NCBI RefSeq assembly: GCF_027531545.1
Contig: NZ_JAPZSC010000001.1
Coordinates: forward strand, 372,001-436,000
Direction: 5' to 3'
Length of the DNA stretch: 64,000 bases
DNA from: Silanimonas sp.
GTDB lineage: Bacteria > Pseudomonadota > Gammaproteobacteria > Xanthomonadales > Xanthomonadaceae
A model generated the notes under the pieces. It made no database searches and was not told where the DNA came from. It worked only from the letters and a program-made list of their open reading frames with translations. The position numbers and the translations under genes were made by a program. This document shows, in pieces, positions 51,096 to 59,279 of the stretch. Numbering within the stretch: the stretch's first letter is position 1; every line of letters starts with the position of its first letter.

Positions 51096-52835
51096 CTGGA
51101 CGCGTGGCTGACCCTCGCCATCCTCATCGCTGCTGCTGCGCTGTTCATCAGCGAACGGCTGCGGGTCGACGTGATCGCCCTGATGGTGTTGTCGGCACTT
51201 CTGGTGTTTGGCCTGGTCAACCCGGACGACGCGTTGGCCGGCTTCAGCAGCGAGGCGACGATCACCGTCGCAGCGATGTTCGTACTCAGTGCAGGGCTTT
51301 CCCGCAGCGGTGCCTTGCTCGGGCTGGGCCGCGCGCTGTCGCGCGTCCGCAACCCCTGGCTCATGCTGGCGATCGTGCTCGCCGTGGTCGGGCCGGTCTC
51401 GGCCTTCATCAACAATACGGCCGCGGTCGCCGTGTTCCTGCCGCTGCTGCTGGCCGCCGCGGTCGCCAGCCGCCGCGCGCCCTCGAAATTCCTGATCCCA
51501 CTCAGCTACGTCGCGCAGATGGGCGGGGTTTGCACGCTGATCGGCACCTCGACCAACTTGCTGGTCAACGGCATTGCCAAGGCGTCGGGCCAACCGGGTT
51601 TCACGCTGTTCGAGTTCGGCGAGCTCGGCCTGATCTTCATGGGGGTGGGCGTCGCCTACCTGCTGATCGCCGGCCCTTTCCTGCTGCCGGAGCGCGAAGC
51701 ACCGGCCCTGCCGGCGAGCGATGAGATCGGGAAGTACGTCACCGAGCTGCGTGTGCCGGCAGGTTCGTCGCTGATCGGGCGGATGGTGGCCGACATACGC
51801 GCCATGGAGACGCATCGCGTCTATGTCCTCGAATTGATCCGCGGCGACGAAAACCACTGGGCGCCACGAAGCACCGCCATCGACGTCGACGATCGCCTGA
51901 TGGTGCAAGGCGAGTGGCCGAAGCTCACCGCCTTCGCGCAAGCCCACGGGCTGCGGCTGGACGCCGTGCCGCAGGGCGAGCGTGGCGTGCTTATCGAGGC
52001 GATGGTGGCACCGAACAGCCGGCTGGAAGGACGCACCTTGGGTGAAGTCGCCCTGCCGGAGCAACACCAATCGCAAGTGATCGCGATCTACCGGCGTGGC
52101 CAACGCGTGGCCGAGCAGCTGCGCTCCTTGCCGCTCACCGCCGGCGATTTGGTGTTGCTGAGCGTGCCGGATCGCGAGTTGCCGGACCTGCGCCGCGACC
52201 CGGCTCTCGTTGTGGTTTCGGAGCGAAACGATCAGCGCATCGAGTGGACCCGCGCCCTCATTTCGGTGGGAGTGATGGCCAGCGTAGTCGCACTCGCCGC
52301 CACCGGGATCATGCCGATCGTGGAGGCGGCCCTGCTCGGCTGCATCGCGCTCGTGCTGCTGCGCTGCCTCGAACCCGATGAAGCCTATGCCGCGATCGAC
52401 TGGCGCGTGATCGTGTTGCTGGCCGGTGTGTTCCCGCTGGGCGTGGCGATGCGCGACAGCGGCCTCGCCGGGATCATCGTCGAGTACACCCTGGCCCCGC
52501 TCGGCGGTTTCGGTCCGATCGCCGCACTGGCGGCGCTCTACTTGGTGACTGCCGTACTCACCGAGATCATGAGCAACAACGCCGCGGCGGTGCTGCTGAC
52601 ACCGATCGCGCTCGGCACGGCGGAGACCCTCGGCGTGGATGCCAAGCCGATGCTGATCGCGGTCATGTTCGCAGCATCGACGGCATTCGCCACGCCGGTG
52701 GGCTACCAGACCAACACCATGGTCTACGGCGCGGGCGGATACCGCTTCTCGGACTTCATGAAGATCGGCCTCCCGCTCAACTTGATCTTCTTCGTGCTAG
52801 CCGTACTGTTGATCCCAAGCCACTTCCCGTTCTGA
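51096..52835 (+). CDS. SLC13-family anion transporter with TrkA-C domains, apparent CTG start
   Basis: SLC13/DASS transporters couple sodium to uptake of sulfate, di- or tricarboxylates. The protein has two membrane halves (about residues 5-200 and 390-575) around two TrkA-C-type soluble domains (about 210-380, ELRVPAGSSLIGRMVADIR and VAPNSRLEGRTLGEVALP). The twin signatures are SAFINNTAAVAVFLPLLL and TEIMSNNAAAVLLTPIAL, both with the conserved asparagines. No ATG, GTG or TTG lies between the in-frame stop at 51060 and a GTG at 51171, yet the sequence before that GTG encodes the usual first helix (LDAWLTLAILIAAAALFISERL). AGGA at 51084 sits eight bases before CTG 51096, so I take CTG as the start; ATT 51087 or GTG 51171 are alternatives. 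Confidence 0.85.
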   Translation: MDAWLTLAILIAAAALFISERLRVDVIALMVLSALLVFGLVNPDDALAGFSSEATITVAAMFVLSAGLSRSGALLGLGRALSRVRNPWLMLAIVLAVVGPVSAFINNTAAVAVFLPLLLAAAVASRRAPSKFLIPLSYVAQMGGVCTLIGTSTNLLVNGIAKASGQPGFTLFEFGELGLIFMGVGVAYLLIAGPFLLPEREAPALPASDEIGKYVTELRVPAGSSLIGRMVADIRAMETHRVYVLELIRGDENHWAPRSTAIDVDDRLMVQGEWPKLTAFAQAHGLRLDAVPQGERGVLIEAMVAPNSRLEGRTLGEVALPEQHQSQVIAIYRRGQRVAEQLRSLPLTAGDLVLLSVPDRELPDLRRDPALVVVSERNDQRIEWTRALISVGVMASVVALAATGIMPIVEAALLGCIALVLLRCLEPDEAYAAIDWRVIVLLAGVFPLGVAMRDSGLAGIIVEYTLAPLGGFGPIAALAALYLVTAVLTEIMSNNAAAVLLTPIALGTAETLGVDAKPMLIAVMFAASTAFATPVGYQTNTMVYGAGGYRFSDFMKIGLPLNLIFFVLAVLLIPSHFPF

Positions 52836-52878
52836 CGGCGAGTGGCCCGCCGCCATCGCGGCGGAAACGCGGCGGCGC

Positions 52879-52884
52879 TACGCT
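52879..52884 (+). promoter_or_regulatory. Putative -10 element for the LolA-like gene
   Basis: TACGCT followed by GGGG, 32 nt before the ATG at 52917. The same hexamer and following GG precede zwf. Confidence 0.45.
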
Positions 52885-52916
52885 GGGGCACCCCCAACCC
52901 CGCCGGAGATCCCCCC

Positions 52917-53480
52917 ATGCGCCTGTCCGCCGCTGTGTTCCTCCTCGCCTTCACGCTGCCCACCATGGCACTGGCCGATGCCAAGGCCGAGCTCGCCCGC
53001 GCCTTCGACAAGTTGCTCGACGCCCCCTCGTTCCGCGCCTCGATGAGCGATGCCGGCAGCGGCGAGAAGTACGTCGACATGGAATTCCAGGCCCCGGACC
53101 GCTACCGCATAGTCAATGCGCAGGGTGGCCCGACGATGATCGTCAGCGGTGGCCAGGCGCAGATGGACGTGGGCGGCCGGCTGTTGACCGTGCCGGTGCC
53201 GGTCAATGCCATCGTCAACGCCTACCGCAACGAGGATGCGATGCGGAAGCAGCGCGAGTCGATGGTGGTGGAAGCCCTGCCCGACGCGACGCTCGACGGC
53301 CAGACCGCGAAGGTCTACCGCTTCACGACGCAACACCCGAAGCCGGTCACCTCGACGGCCTGGGTCGGCGACGGCGACACGCTGCTGCAGATGGAGGTGG
53401 ACGAGGGCGCGGCCGGGCGCGGCAAAGTCGTGCGCGTGCGCTACCGCGACATCGGCAGCGCGGACATCCGCATTCCCTGA
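52917..53480 (+). CDS. Exported LolA-like protein
   Basis: A 187-residue periplasmic protein with a signal peptide (about 1-20, LSAAVFLLAFTLPTMALA). The mature part has the half-barrel pattern of LolA/LppX/DUF4412-like proteins: ARAFDKLLDAPSFRASMSD, EKYVDMEFQAPDRYRIVNAQGGPTMIVSGGQAQMD (shown as its two ends, VDMEFQAPDRYRIV and TMIVSGGQAQMD), and VYRFTTQHPKPVTSTAWVGDG. Lipid or lipoprotein binding is inferred from the fold pattern only; true LolA in these organisms is usually elsewhere, next to ftsK. ATG 52917 has CGGAGA upstream. It converges on hemC. Confidence 0.6.
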   Translation: MRLSAAVFLLAFTLPTMALADAKAELARAFDKLLDAPSFRASMSDAGSGEKYVDMEFQAPDRYRIVNAQGGPTMIVSGGQAQMDVGGRLLTVPVPVNAIVNAYRNEDAMRKQRESMVVEALPDATLDGQTAKVYRFTTQHPKPVTSTAWVGDGDTLLQMEVDEGAAGRGKVVRVRYRDIGSADIRIP

Positions 53481-53501
53481 AGGCGCAATCCGGCGGGGCG
53501 T

Positions 53502-54413
53502 TCAGTGCCCCAGCAATTCGCCCGCGCCCTGCGCCAGCAAGGCCTCGGCGACGCGTTGGCCGAGGCCTTCCGGATCGGCGGCGCTGCCCTTCGCTTCCGC
53601 CCGCACCAAGCGGCCGTCGTTGGCATCGCCCACCGCGCCGCGCAGCAGCAGCTTCTCGTTGAACAGCTCGGCGAAGCCGGCCACCGGCACGTGGCAGCTG
53701 CCGTGCAGGGCGCGGTTCATCGCCCGCTCGGCCTCGACGCAGACGCGCGTGGTGCCGTCATCCAGCCCGCGTAGCAGCCGCGCGATGTCGGCGTCACCCT
53801 CGCGGCATTCGATGGCGATGGCCCCCTGCGCGACGGCCGGCAGCAGGCGCGGCGGCGTCAACCGCTCGCGGATGCGGGCGTCGAAGCCGAGGCGCTGCAG
53901 CCCGGCGCAGGCGAGGATGATGGCGTCGTACTGCCCGACATCGAGCTTCGCCAGCCGCGTGTTGACGTTGCCGCGCAGGTCGAGCAGTTCGAGGTCGGGT
54001 CGAAGCGCGCGGAGCTGCGCCTGCCGACGCAACGAACTGGTGCCGACGCGCGCACCGCGCGGCAGGGCATCGAGCGTGGCGTGGGCGTTGCTGACGAAGG
54101 CATCGAAGGGATCGGCACGCTCGAGGATGGCGGCCAGCACGAAGGGGCCGTCGAGCTCCATCGGCACGTCCTTGAGCGAATGCACGGCGGCGTCGGCACG
54201 GCCTTCCAGCATCGCGACCTCGAGCTCCTTCAGGAACAGCCCTTTGCCGCCGACGGCCGCCAGCGCGCGGTCGAGGATCTGGTCGCCGCGCGTGGTCATC
54301 GGCACCAGTTGCACCTCGAGCCCGGGGTGCAGGGCGCGCAAGCGCGCGGCGACGTGTTCGGTTTGCCAGAGGGCGAGCGCGCTCTCGCGCGTGGCCAGTC
54401 GGATCAGGGGCAT
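53502..54413 (-). CDS. hemC: Hydroxymethylbilane synthase (porphobilinogen deaminase)
   Basis: HemC joins four porphobilinogen units into hydroxymethylbilane for heme synthesis. The 303-residue protein has [21 protein letters not shown] at the N-terminus, [28 protein letters not shown] with the catalytic aspartate region, [26 protein letters not shown], and the cofactor-binding cysteine in [17 protein letters not shown] (about 239). It follows the LytTR regulator gene by 32 bases on the same strand, the algR-hemC arrangement known from Pseudomonas. hemD, which normally follows, is absent: the next gene is on the opposite strand. Confidence 0.97.
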   Translation of the reverse strand: MPLIRLATRESALALWQTEHVAARLRALHPGLEVQLVPMTTRGDQILDRALAAVGGKGLFLKELEVAMLEGRADAAVHSLKDVPMELDGPFVLAAILERADPFDAFVSNAHATLDALPRGARVGTSSLRRQAQLRALRPDLELLDLRGNVNTRLAKLDVGQYDAIILACAGLQRLGFDARIRERLTPPRLLPAVAQGAIAIECREGDADIARLLRGLDDGTTRVCVEAERAMNRALHGSCHVPVAGFAELFNEKLLLRGAVGDANDGRLVRAEAKGSAADPEGLGQRVAEALLAQGAGELLGH

Positions 54414-54445
54414 GTCGGGTTCCGTGAGGGGCGCCGTCGTCGGCG

Positions 54446-55180
54446 CTACAGGTGTTTCAGCTCGTCGCGAAGCGCAGGCAGGCAGCGGCGACTGACTTCG
54501 AGCACCGCACCGCCGTCGCGCAGCACCGCGTTCACGACGCCCTCCGGCGAGCGCCGCAACTCGCTGAACTGCTCGCGTGCGACGAGGCAGTTGCGGTGGA
54601 TGCGTAGGAAGCGGCCGGCGAATTCCGCTTCGAGGCCCTTGAGGGAATCCTCGACGAGGTCCTCGCCGCGGGCATGGTGCACGACGACGTATTTCTCTTC
54701 CGCCTGCAGGTAGCGGATGTCCGCAACGGGAATGAGGCGCAGCGAACCGCGCAGCCGTGCCGCGAGATGGGTGCGCGCCCGGCCCGGCAGCGCCGGCGCA
54801 GCCGCCGCCTGCTTGCGCCCGGCGCGTCGTTCAGCAGCGCGCTGCAGGGCCGCGGCAAGGCGCTCCGCGCGCACGGGCTTGAGCAGGTAGTCGACCGCCG
54901 CGGCTTCGAAGGCCGCCAGCGCGTGCTCGTCGTAGGCGGTGCAGAACACCACGGCGGGCGGCGATTCCATCCCGGCGAGATGGCGCGCGGCCTCGAGGCC
55001 GTCCATCTCCGGCATCTCGATGTCCATCAGCACGACATCCGGCGGCTGCGTCAGGCAGGCGTCGAGGGCGCTGCGGCCGTCGCCGACCATCGCCACCACG
55101 CGATGCCCGCCCAGTTCGGCGAGCAGGGCGGCAAGGCGCTCGCGGGCCAGCGGTTCGTCGTCGGCGATCAGGACATCCAT
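54446..55180 (-). CDS. LytTR-family response regulator (AlgR-like)
   Basis: A two-component response regulator. The 244-residue protein has a receiver domain (about 1-115; acidic pocket IADDEP, phosphoacceptor Asp in [13 protein letters not shown], Thr/Lys in [10 protein letters not shown] and [11 protein letters not shown]) and a LytTR DNA-binding domain (about 145-244, [21 protein letters not shown] and [14 protein letters not shown]). LytTR regulators such as AlgR bind direct-repeat-type sites. It starts five bases after the stop of the LytS-type kinase and is followed by hemC, matching algZ-algR-hemC. The gene symbol is withheld because orthology to algR is inferred from context. Confidence 0.93.
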   Translation of the reverse strand: MDVLIADDEPLARERLAALLAELGGHRVVAMVGDGRSALDACLTQPPDVVLMDIEMPEMDGLEAARHLAGMESPPAVVFCTAYDEHALAAFEAAAVDYLLKPVRAERLAAALQRAAERRAGRKQAAAAPALPGRARTHLAARLRGSLRLIPVADIRYLQAEEKYVVVHHARGEDLVEDSLKGLEAEFAGRFLRIHRNCLVAREQFSELRRSPEGVVNAVLRDGGAVLEVSRRCLPALRDELKHL

Positions 55181-55184
55181 GGGA

Positions 55185-56225
55185 TCAGGCGGCAGCGCCG
55201 AGCGGCAGTTCCAAGCGAACGCGATAGTAGCCCTCGGCGGCCTCCGACGACATCCGCGCGCCGTCGCCGAACTGGTGGCGCAGTCGCTGGCGGATCGATT
55301 CGAGGGCATGGCCATTGCCGGGGCGCGGATCGACCCCCACCGGCCGCGGGTTGCCCACGTCGATGCGCAACAAGCCCTCCACGACCGAGAGGTCGATGCG
55401 AATCTCGCCACCCTCCTTGAGCCGCGCGATGCCATGCACGACCGCGTTTTCCAGCAGGGGTTGCAGCACGAGGCGTGGCAGCGGCAGATCCATCGGCAAA
55501 CCCGGTGCCGCGTTCCAGTTCACCTGGAGCCGCGACCCGAGGCGCAGCTGCTCGATGCCGAGGAAGCGCTGCGCGAGATGGATCTCGTCGGCCAGCGTGC
55601 CGCGTTGCCCCGGCGCCCCCAGCGCGGCGCGGAACAGCTCGGACAGGTCTTCCACCGCGCGCTCCGCGGCAGCCGGGTCGCGACGCACCAGGGCGGCGAT
55701 GGAGTTCATCGAATTGAACAGGAAGTGCGGCCGGATACGCGCCTGCAGCGCCTCCATCTGTGCCTGCGAGACCGCTTGCACCTGGGCGCGCCAGCGATCC
55801 TGCGCGGCGAAGTAGCGCAATGCGATGGCGGCGATCAGGCCGGTGAGCCCCGCCGTGGTCAACACGAAGTGCCGGTTCATCTCGGCGTCGAGGACGAACT
55901 GCCCGAGGCTCGCGGCGATGTAGTTCAGGGCCCCGGCGCCGAGCAGCGCCACCAGGGTGGGAACGGCCGTCGCCGCCGCGAAATCGACGCGGGTCGGCAA
56001 GCGTGAGAGCCAGGGGCGCAACTTGCACAGCGCCACCGCCGAGGCGATCGCGATCCACGTGGCCAGCGCGCTGGCGGAGGCGAATTCGGTGAAATCCCAG
56101 CGCGGTGCGCGGGTGGGCGCCAGCGCGATGGTGAGCATCACCACCTGCCCGGCCGCGACCGCGGCCAACAGGCGCCCGCGGGAACAGAACTCAGGAAGAC
56201 TCAGGCGGTCGGCGACGGGCGACAT
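55185..56225 (-). CDS. LytS-family sensor histidine kinase (AlgZ/FimS-like)
   Basis: Membrane sensor kinase for the LytTR regulator. The 346-residue protein has four hydrophobic helices (about 18-38, 48-68, 83-105 and 120-138), then the His_kinase domain with the phosphoacceptor histidine in QARIRPHFLFNSMNSIAAL (about 166) and an HATPase_c domain (about 240-345, LLENAVVHGIARLKEGGEIRIDL and GNGHALESIRQRL). The signal sensed is unknown. An AATAAT hexamer lies six nt before the ATG, with no Shine-Dalgarno sequence, so its mRNA may be leaderless. Confidence 0.93.
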   Translation of the reverse strand: MSPVADRLSLPEFCSRGRLLAAVAAGQVVMLTIALAPTRAPRWDFTEFASASALATWIAIASAVALCKLRPWLSRLPTRVDFAAATAVPTLVALLGAGALNYIAASLGQFVLDAEMNRHFVLTTAGLTGLIAAIALRYFAAQDRWRAQVQAVSQAQMEALQARIRPHFLFNSMNSIAALVRRDPAAAERAVEDLSELFRAALGAPGQRGTLADEIHLAQRFLGIEQLRLGSRLQVNWNAAPGLPMDLPLPRLVLQPLLENAVVHGIARLKEGGEIRIDLSVVEGLLRIDVGNPRPVGVDPRPGNGHALESIRQRLRHQFGDGARMSSEAAEGYYRVRLELPLGAAA

Positions 56226-56231
56226 CGCCGC

Positions 56232-56237
56232 ATTATT
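56232..56237 (-). promoter_or_regulatory. Putative -10 element abutting the LytS-type kinase gene (leaderless type)
   Basis: AATAAT on the minus strand ends six nt before the ATG at 56225. Transcription would begin at the start codon and run into the regulator and hemC. Confidence 0.42.
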
Positions 56238-56280
56238 GCCGAATGCCGCGGCCGGCCCCGCGGCCGCGTCGGGAACGGTC

Positions 56281-57381
56281 TCAGGCCGCCGCCGGCACCC
56301 AGTGCGGACGGCTCGGCAGGGCGTGGCGGAAGATTCGCCACACCACTTCCCCGAACTGCTTCGGCAGCGAGCCCGTGTTGTAGGGCACGCCGTACTTCGC
56401 GCAGAGCGCCTTCACCTCGACGGCCATGTCGGCGTAGCGGCGGGCCGGCAGGTCGGGGAAGAGGTGGTGTTCGATCTGGTGGCTCAGGTTTCCGGTCATG
56501 AAGTTCATCAGGAACCCGCCGCCGATGTTCGACGAGCCGCGGATCTGCCGCTGGTACCAGCCGGCGCGCGTTTCGTCCTTCACCTGGGCCGGCGTGAACG
56601 TGATCGCGTCGGCGGTGAAGTGGCCGCAGAAGATCACCACGAAGGTCCACAGGTTGCGCACGAGGTTCGCGGCCATGTTCCCCAGCAGCACCGGCAGGAA
56701 GAAGGGGCCGGCCAGCAACGGGAAAAGCACGTAGTCCTTGCCGCCCTGCCAGGGCAGCTTGCGCAGCAGCGGCTTCGCGTCGGAGAGGAAGTAGCGCCAC
56801 GAGCGGCGCCCCTTCACGTAGCGGCCGAGTTTCAGGTGCTGGATGGCGATGCCGGTCTGGTAGAACACCGCGAGCAGGGCCGCGTAGATCGGCTGGCCCA
56901 GCGCGAACGGCGTCCAGCGCTGCTCCGGGAAGATGCGCAGCAGGCCATAGCCCACGTCGTCGTCCTTGCCGCGCACGTTGGTCCACTGGTGGTGGCTGTG
57001 GTTGTGCGTCTGCCGCCACCAGTCCGAGGGGCAGAGGTGGTCCCACTGGAAGCGGTCGCCCTGCAGGCTCGGGTCGTTCATCCAGTCGTACTGGCCGTGG
57101 ATGACGTTGTGGCCGAGTTCCATGTTGTCGACAATCTTCGAGATGCCGAGCATCAGCACGCCGAAGGCCCACAGCGGCCAGAGCAGCCAGGGCGCGGGCG
57201 CCGCGCCATAGAGCGCGAGGCGGCCGAGCACTTCCGTCCAGCGCACGACGTGGCGCACGCGGCGGATGTAGCGGGCGTCGGCGGCACCGAGGTCGCGGAC
57301 GTGCTTCTCGCGAAGCGTGTCGAGTTCGGCGCCGAAGGCTTCGAGGCGCTCGCCGGTGAGCAGGGGGGCGTGGGCGGTCAT
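56281..57381 (-). CDS. Membrane fatty-acid (acyl-CoA) desaturase, DesB-like
   Basis: Introduces a double bond into acyl chains with a di-iron centre and electrons from the adjacent reductase. The 366-residue protein has the three histidine boxes: ELGHNVIHGQYDW, THNHSHHQWTNV and SHQIEHHLFPDLP, and paired hydrophobic helices at about 60-85 and 225-260. ATG 57381 lies just after the reductase stop (TGACATG), so the two are translationally linked. The layout of reductase, desaturase and divergent TetR regulator corresponds to the desCB-desT region of Pseudomonas aeruginosa. Confidence 0.93.
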   Translation of the reverse strand: MTAHAPLLTGERLEAFGAELDTLREKHVRDLGAADARYIRRVRHVVRWTEVLGRLALYGAAPAPWLLWPLWAFGVLMLGISKIVDNMELGHNVIHGQYDWMNDPSLQGDRFQWDHLCPSDWWRQTHNHSHHQWTNVRGKDDDVGYGLLRIFPEQRWTPFALGQPIYAALLAVFYQTGIAIQHLKLGRYVKGRRSWRYFLSDAKPLLRKLPWQGGKDYVLFPLLAGPFFLPVLLGNMAANLVRNLWTFVVIFCGHFTADAITFTPAQVKDETRAGWYQRQIRGSSNIGGGFLMNFMTGNLSHQIEHHLFPDLPARRYADMAVEVKALCAKYGVPYNTGSLPKQFGEVVWRIFRHALPSRPHWVPAAA

Positions 57382-57382
57382 G

Positions 57383-58444
57383 TCAGAGGTCGATCGCAAG
57401 GTCGGTGCGGGCCGCGCTGACGCAGAGCTTCAGCGAGGTGCTGGCTTCGGGATGGGCGCTGTCGTCGCGCAGGTCGATATGCACGCCGCTGGCTTTGGCG
57501 CAGGTGCAGCGGCCGCACAGGCCCTGTCGGCAACCGTGCTCGGGCTTGAGCCCGGCCGCTTCGAGCGCGGCGAGCAGGGGCGTGTCGGTGGGAATGCTGA
57601 GCGTGCGACCGCTTTTCAAGAGCGTGAGCTGCACCGCCGCGGCCGGCACGTCGGGCACGCGCAGCACCGGCGGCGTGAAGCTCTCGGTGGCGATGCGTGC
57701 CGCCGCTTCGCGCAGCAAGGCCTCCACGCGGGCGACGAAGCCGGTCGGGCCGCAGGCGAGCACCTCGGCACCCTGTGGGCTGCCGGGGAGTGCGGCCAGC
57801 GTGGCTTCGTCGAGGCGACCTTCGGCTTCGTGCGCCGCGGACGGCGCTTCACCGGTGAGGAACAGGCGGAATTGGAAATCGGGGAAGCGAGCCTGCAGCG
57901 TGCGCAGTTCCTCGACGAAGCAGGCCTCGGCGCGCTCGCGCACCCAGTACGCCAGGGAGAGCCCGGCCAGCTGGCCGCGCTCCGCGGCCGCGCGCACTTG
58001 CGCGATCGCCGCGGTGATGCCGCTGCCGGCCGCCATCAGCATCCGCTGCGGCGCATCCGGCATCTCGAAGGCCATGCCGCCCCACGGTTCGCTGATCTGC
58101 AGTCGGGCGCCCTCGCGGGCCTCGGACAACCAGTCGGCGAAACGGCCGCCCGCCACCTTGCGGACGGTGATGGCGATCTCGCGCTGCCCCGGCAGGCTGG
58201 TCAGGGTGAAGCTGCGCTGGAAACGGCGGCCGTCCAGTTCGAAGCCGAAGCTCAGGTGCTGGCCGGGCTGCCAACCCTGCAGGCGCTCGAAAGGCTTCAG
58301 CCACAGGGTCTCGCTGTCTGCCGAGGCCGCCTCGCGGCGGATCAGCCGCGCGGTGTTGCCATACGGGCTCCAGCCGGGCTGCAGCAGGCCGCGCCAGTAA
58401 TGCCAGGCGGGGCGGAACGGGGGCGGCGCAAGGGCGAAGGACAT
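57383..58444 (-). CDS. Ferredoxin-type oxidoreductase for the desaturase, DesC-like
   Basis: Transfers electrons from NAD(P)H through FAD and a 2Fe-2S centre to the desaturase. The 353-residue protein has an FAD-binding domain (about 30-125; FQRSFTLTSLPG holds the RxYS/T-type motif), an NAD-binding domain (about 130-250; MLMAAGSGITAAIAQVRAA) and a plant-type ferredoxin domain (about 270-353) with cysteines in EHGCRQGLCGRCTCAK and SLKLCVSAA. It is the first gene of the desaturase operon and is divergent from the TetR regulator, with a dyad and -10 element between. Confidence 0.93.
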   Translation of the reverse strand: MSFALAPPPFRPAWHYWRGLLQPGWSPYGNTARLIRREAASADSETLWLKPFERLQGWQPGQHLSFGFELDGRRFQRSFTLTSLPGQREIAITVRKVAGGRFADWLSEAREGARLQISEPWGGMAFEMPDAPQRMLMAAGSGITAAIAQVRAAAERGQLAGLSLAYWVRERAEACFVEELRTLQARFPDFQFRLFLTGEAPSAAHEAEGRLDEATLAALPGSPQGAEVLACGPTGFVARVEALLREAAARIATESFTPPVLRVPDVPAAAVQLTLLKSGRTLSIPTDTPLLAALEAAGLKPEHGCRQGLCGRCTCAKASGVHIDLRDDSAHPEASTSLKLCVSAARTDLAIDL

Positions 58445-58478
58445 GCGGGGCTCGGCTGGGGCGGTGGCGCTGGGGAAT

Positions 58479-58484
58479 ACTATA
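58479..58484 (-). promoter_or_regulatory. Putative -10 element for the desaturase operon
   Basis: TATAGT on the minus strand, 34 nt before the reductase ATG. It overlaps the left arm of the CTATAC/GTATAG dyad, so a repressor on the dyad would block it. Confidence 0.48.
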
Positions 58485-58507
58485 CAGTCGTGCAGACAGA
58501 CGTATAG
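58480..58507. promoter_or_regulatory. Candidate TetR/DesT-type operator dyad
   Basis: Inverted repeat CTATAC (58480-58485) and GTATAG (58502-58507) separated by 16 bases that include an inner GTC-N5-GAC pair (58487-58497). It lies between the divergent reductase and TetR genes and overlaps the predicted desaturase promoter. Binding by the adjacent TetR protein is inferred. Confidence 0.5.
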
Positions 58508-58579
58508 ACAACCATCCCGAAATTCAATCGCCGGGCCGGGCCGCGTTCATCCCGGGCCGGGCCACCCCCTCCCGCCCTC

Positions 58580-58585
58580 TACACT
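58580..58585 (+). promoter_or_regulatory. Putative -10 element abutting the TetR gene (leaderless type)
   Basis: TACACT ends seven nt before the ATG at 58593; the spacer GCGCCCC is not a Shine-Dalgarno sequence. Confidence 0.45.
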
Positions 58586-58592
58586 GCGCCCC

Positions 58593-59252
58593 ATGAGCGA
58601 TCCGATTCCCCTCCATCCGGCCCGGGCCACGCCCTCGGGCCCCGGCCGCAAGCCGCAGATCAGCCGCGACGACCTCATTGCCGCCGCCCTGCGCCTGCTG
58701 GGGCCCCACCGAAGCGTGTCCACGCTTTCGCTGCGCGAGGTGGCGCGCGAAGCGGACATCGCCCCGAACAGCTTCTATCGGCACTTCCGCGACATGGACG
58801 CGCTGGCCATCGCGCTGATCGAACTCGGCGGCCGCAGCCTGCGCACGATCATCCGCGAGGCGCGCACACGCCTGAAGCCGGGGCGCAGCGTCATCCGCAC
58901 CTCGATCGAGACCTTCATGGAGCAGCTCGACGCCGACGAGCGCCTGCTGCACATCCTGCTGCGCGAGGGCATGGTCGGCTCCGACGCCTACAAGGCCGCC
59001 GTCGAGCGCGAGCTGCGCACCTTCGAGGAGGAGCTCTGCATCGACCTGGTGCGCCTCTCGGAAGCCGGTGGCCGGCCTGTCCACGCGCCGGCCCTCGTCG
59101 CGACGGCGATGACGCGGCTGGTGTTCGCCATGGGGGCCACCGCCATCGACCTGCCGCGCGAACGCCGCGGCGAAGTCGTCGAGCAGCTGGTCGAGATGCT
59201 GAAGATGATCATGGTCGGCTCGCACGTGCTGGCCGAGCACGAGGCGCGCTGA
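58593..59252 (+). CDS. TetR-family regulator of unsaturated fatty acids (FabR/DesT-like)
   Basis: FabR and DesT repress unsaturated fatty-acid genes in response to acyl thioesters. The 219-residue protein has an N-terminal HTH (about 24-70; REVAREADIAPNSFYRHFRDMDAL, shown in part, with SFYRHF typical of TetR recognition helices) and a helical effector domain; the family-like stretch SRDDLIAAALRLLGPHRSVSTLSLREVA precedes it. ETFMEQLDADERLLHILLREGMVGSDAYK is the conserved core of FabR-type effector domains (shown as ERLLHILLREGMVGSDAYK). It is divergent from the desaturase operon, its likely target. Confidence 0.9.
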   Translation: MSDPIPLHPARATPSGPGRKPQISRDDLIAAALRLLGPHRSVSTLSLREVAREADIAPNSFYRHFRDMDALAIALIELGGRSLRTIIREARTRLKPGRSVIRTSIETFMEQLDADERLLHILLREGMVGSDAYKAAVERELRTFEEELCIDLVRLSEAGGRPVHAPALVATAMTRLVFAMGATAIDLPRERRGEVVEQLVEMLKMIMVGSHVLAEHEAR

Positions 59253-59279
59253 CGCGCCCCGGGTCTAGCGACGGCCGGA

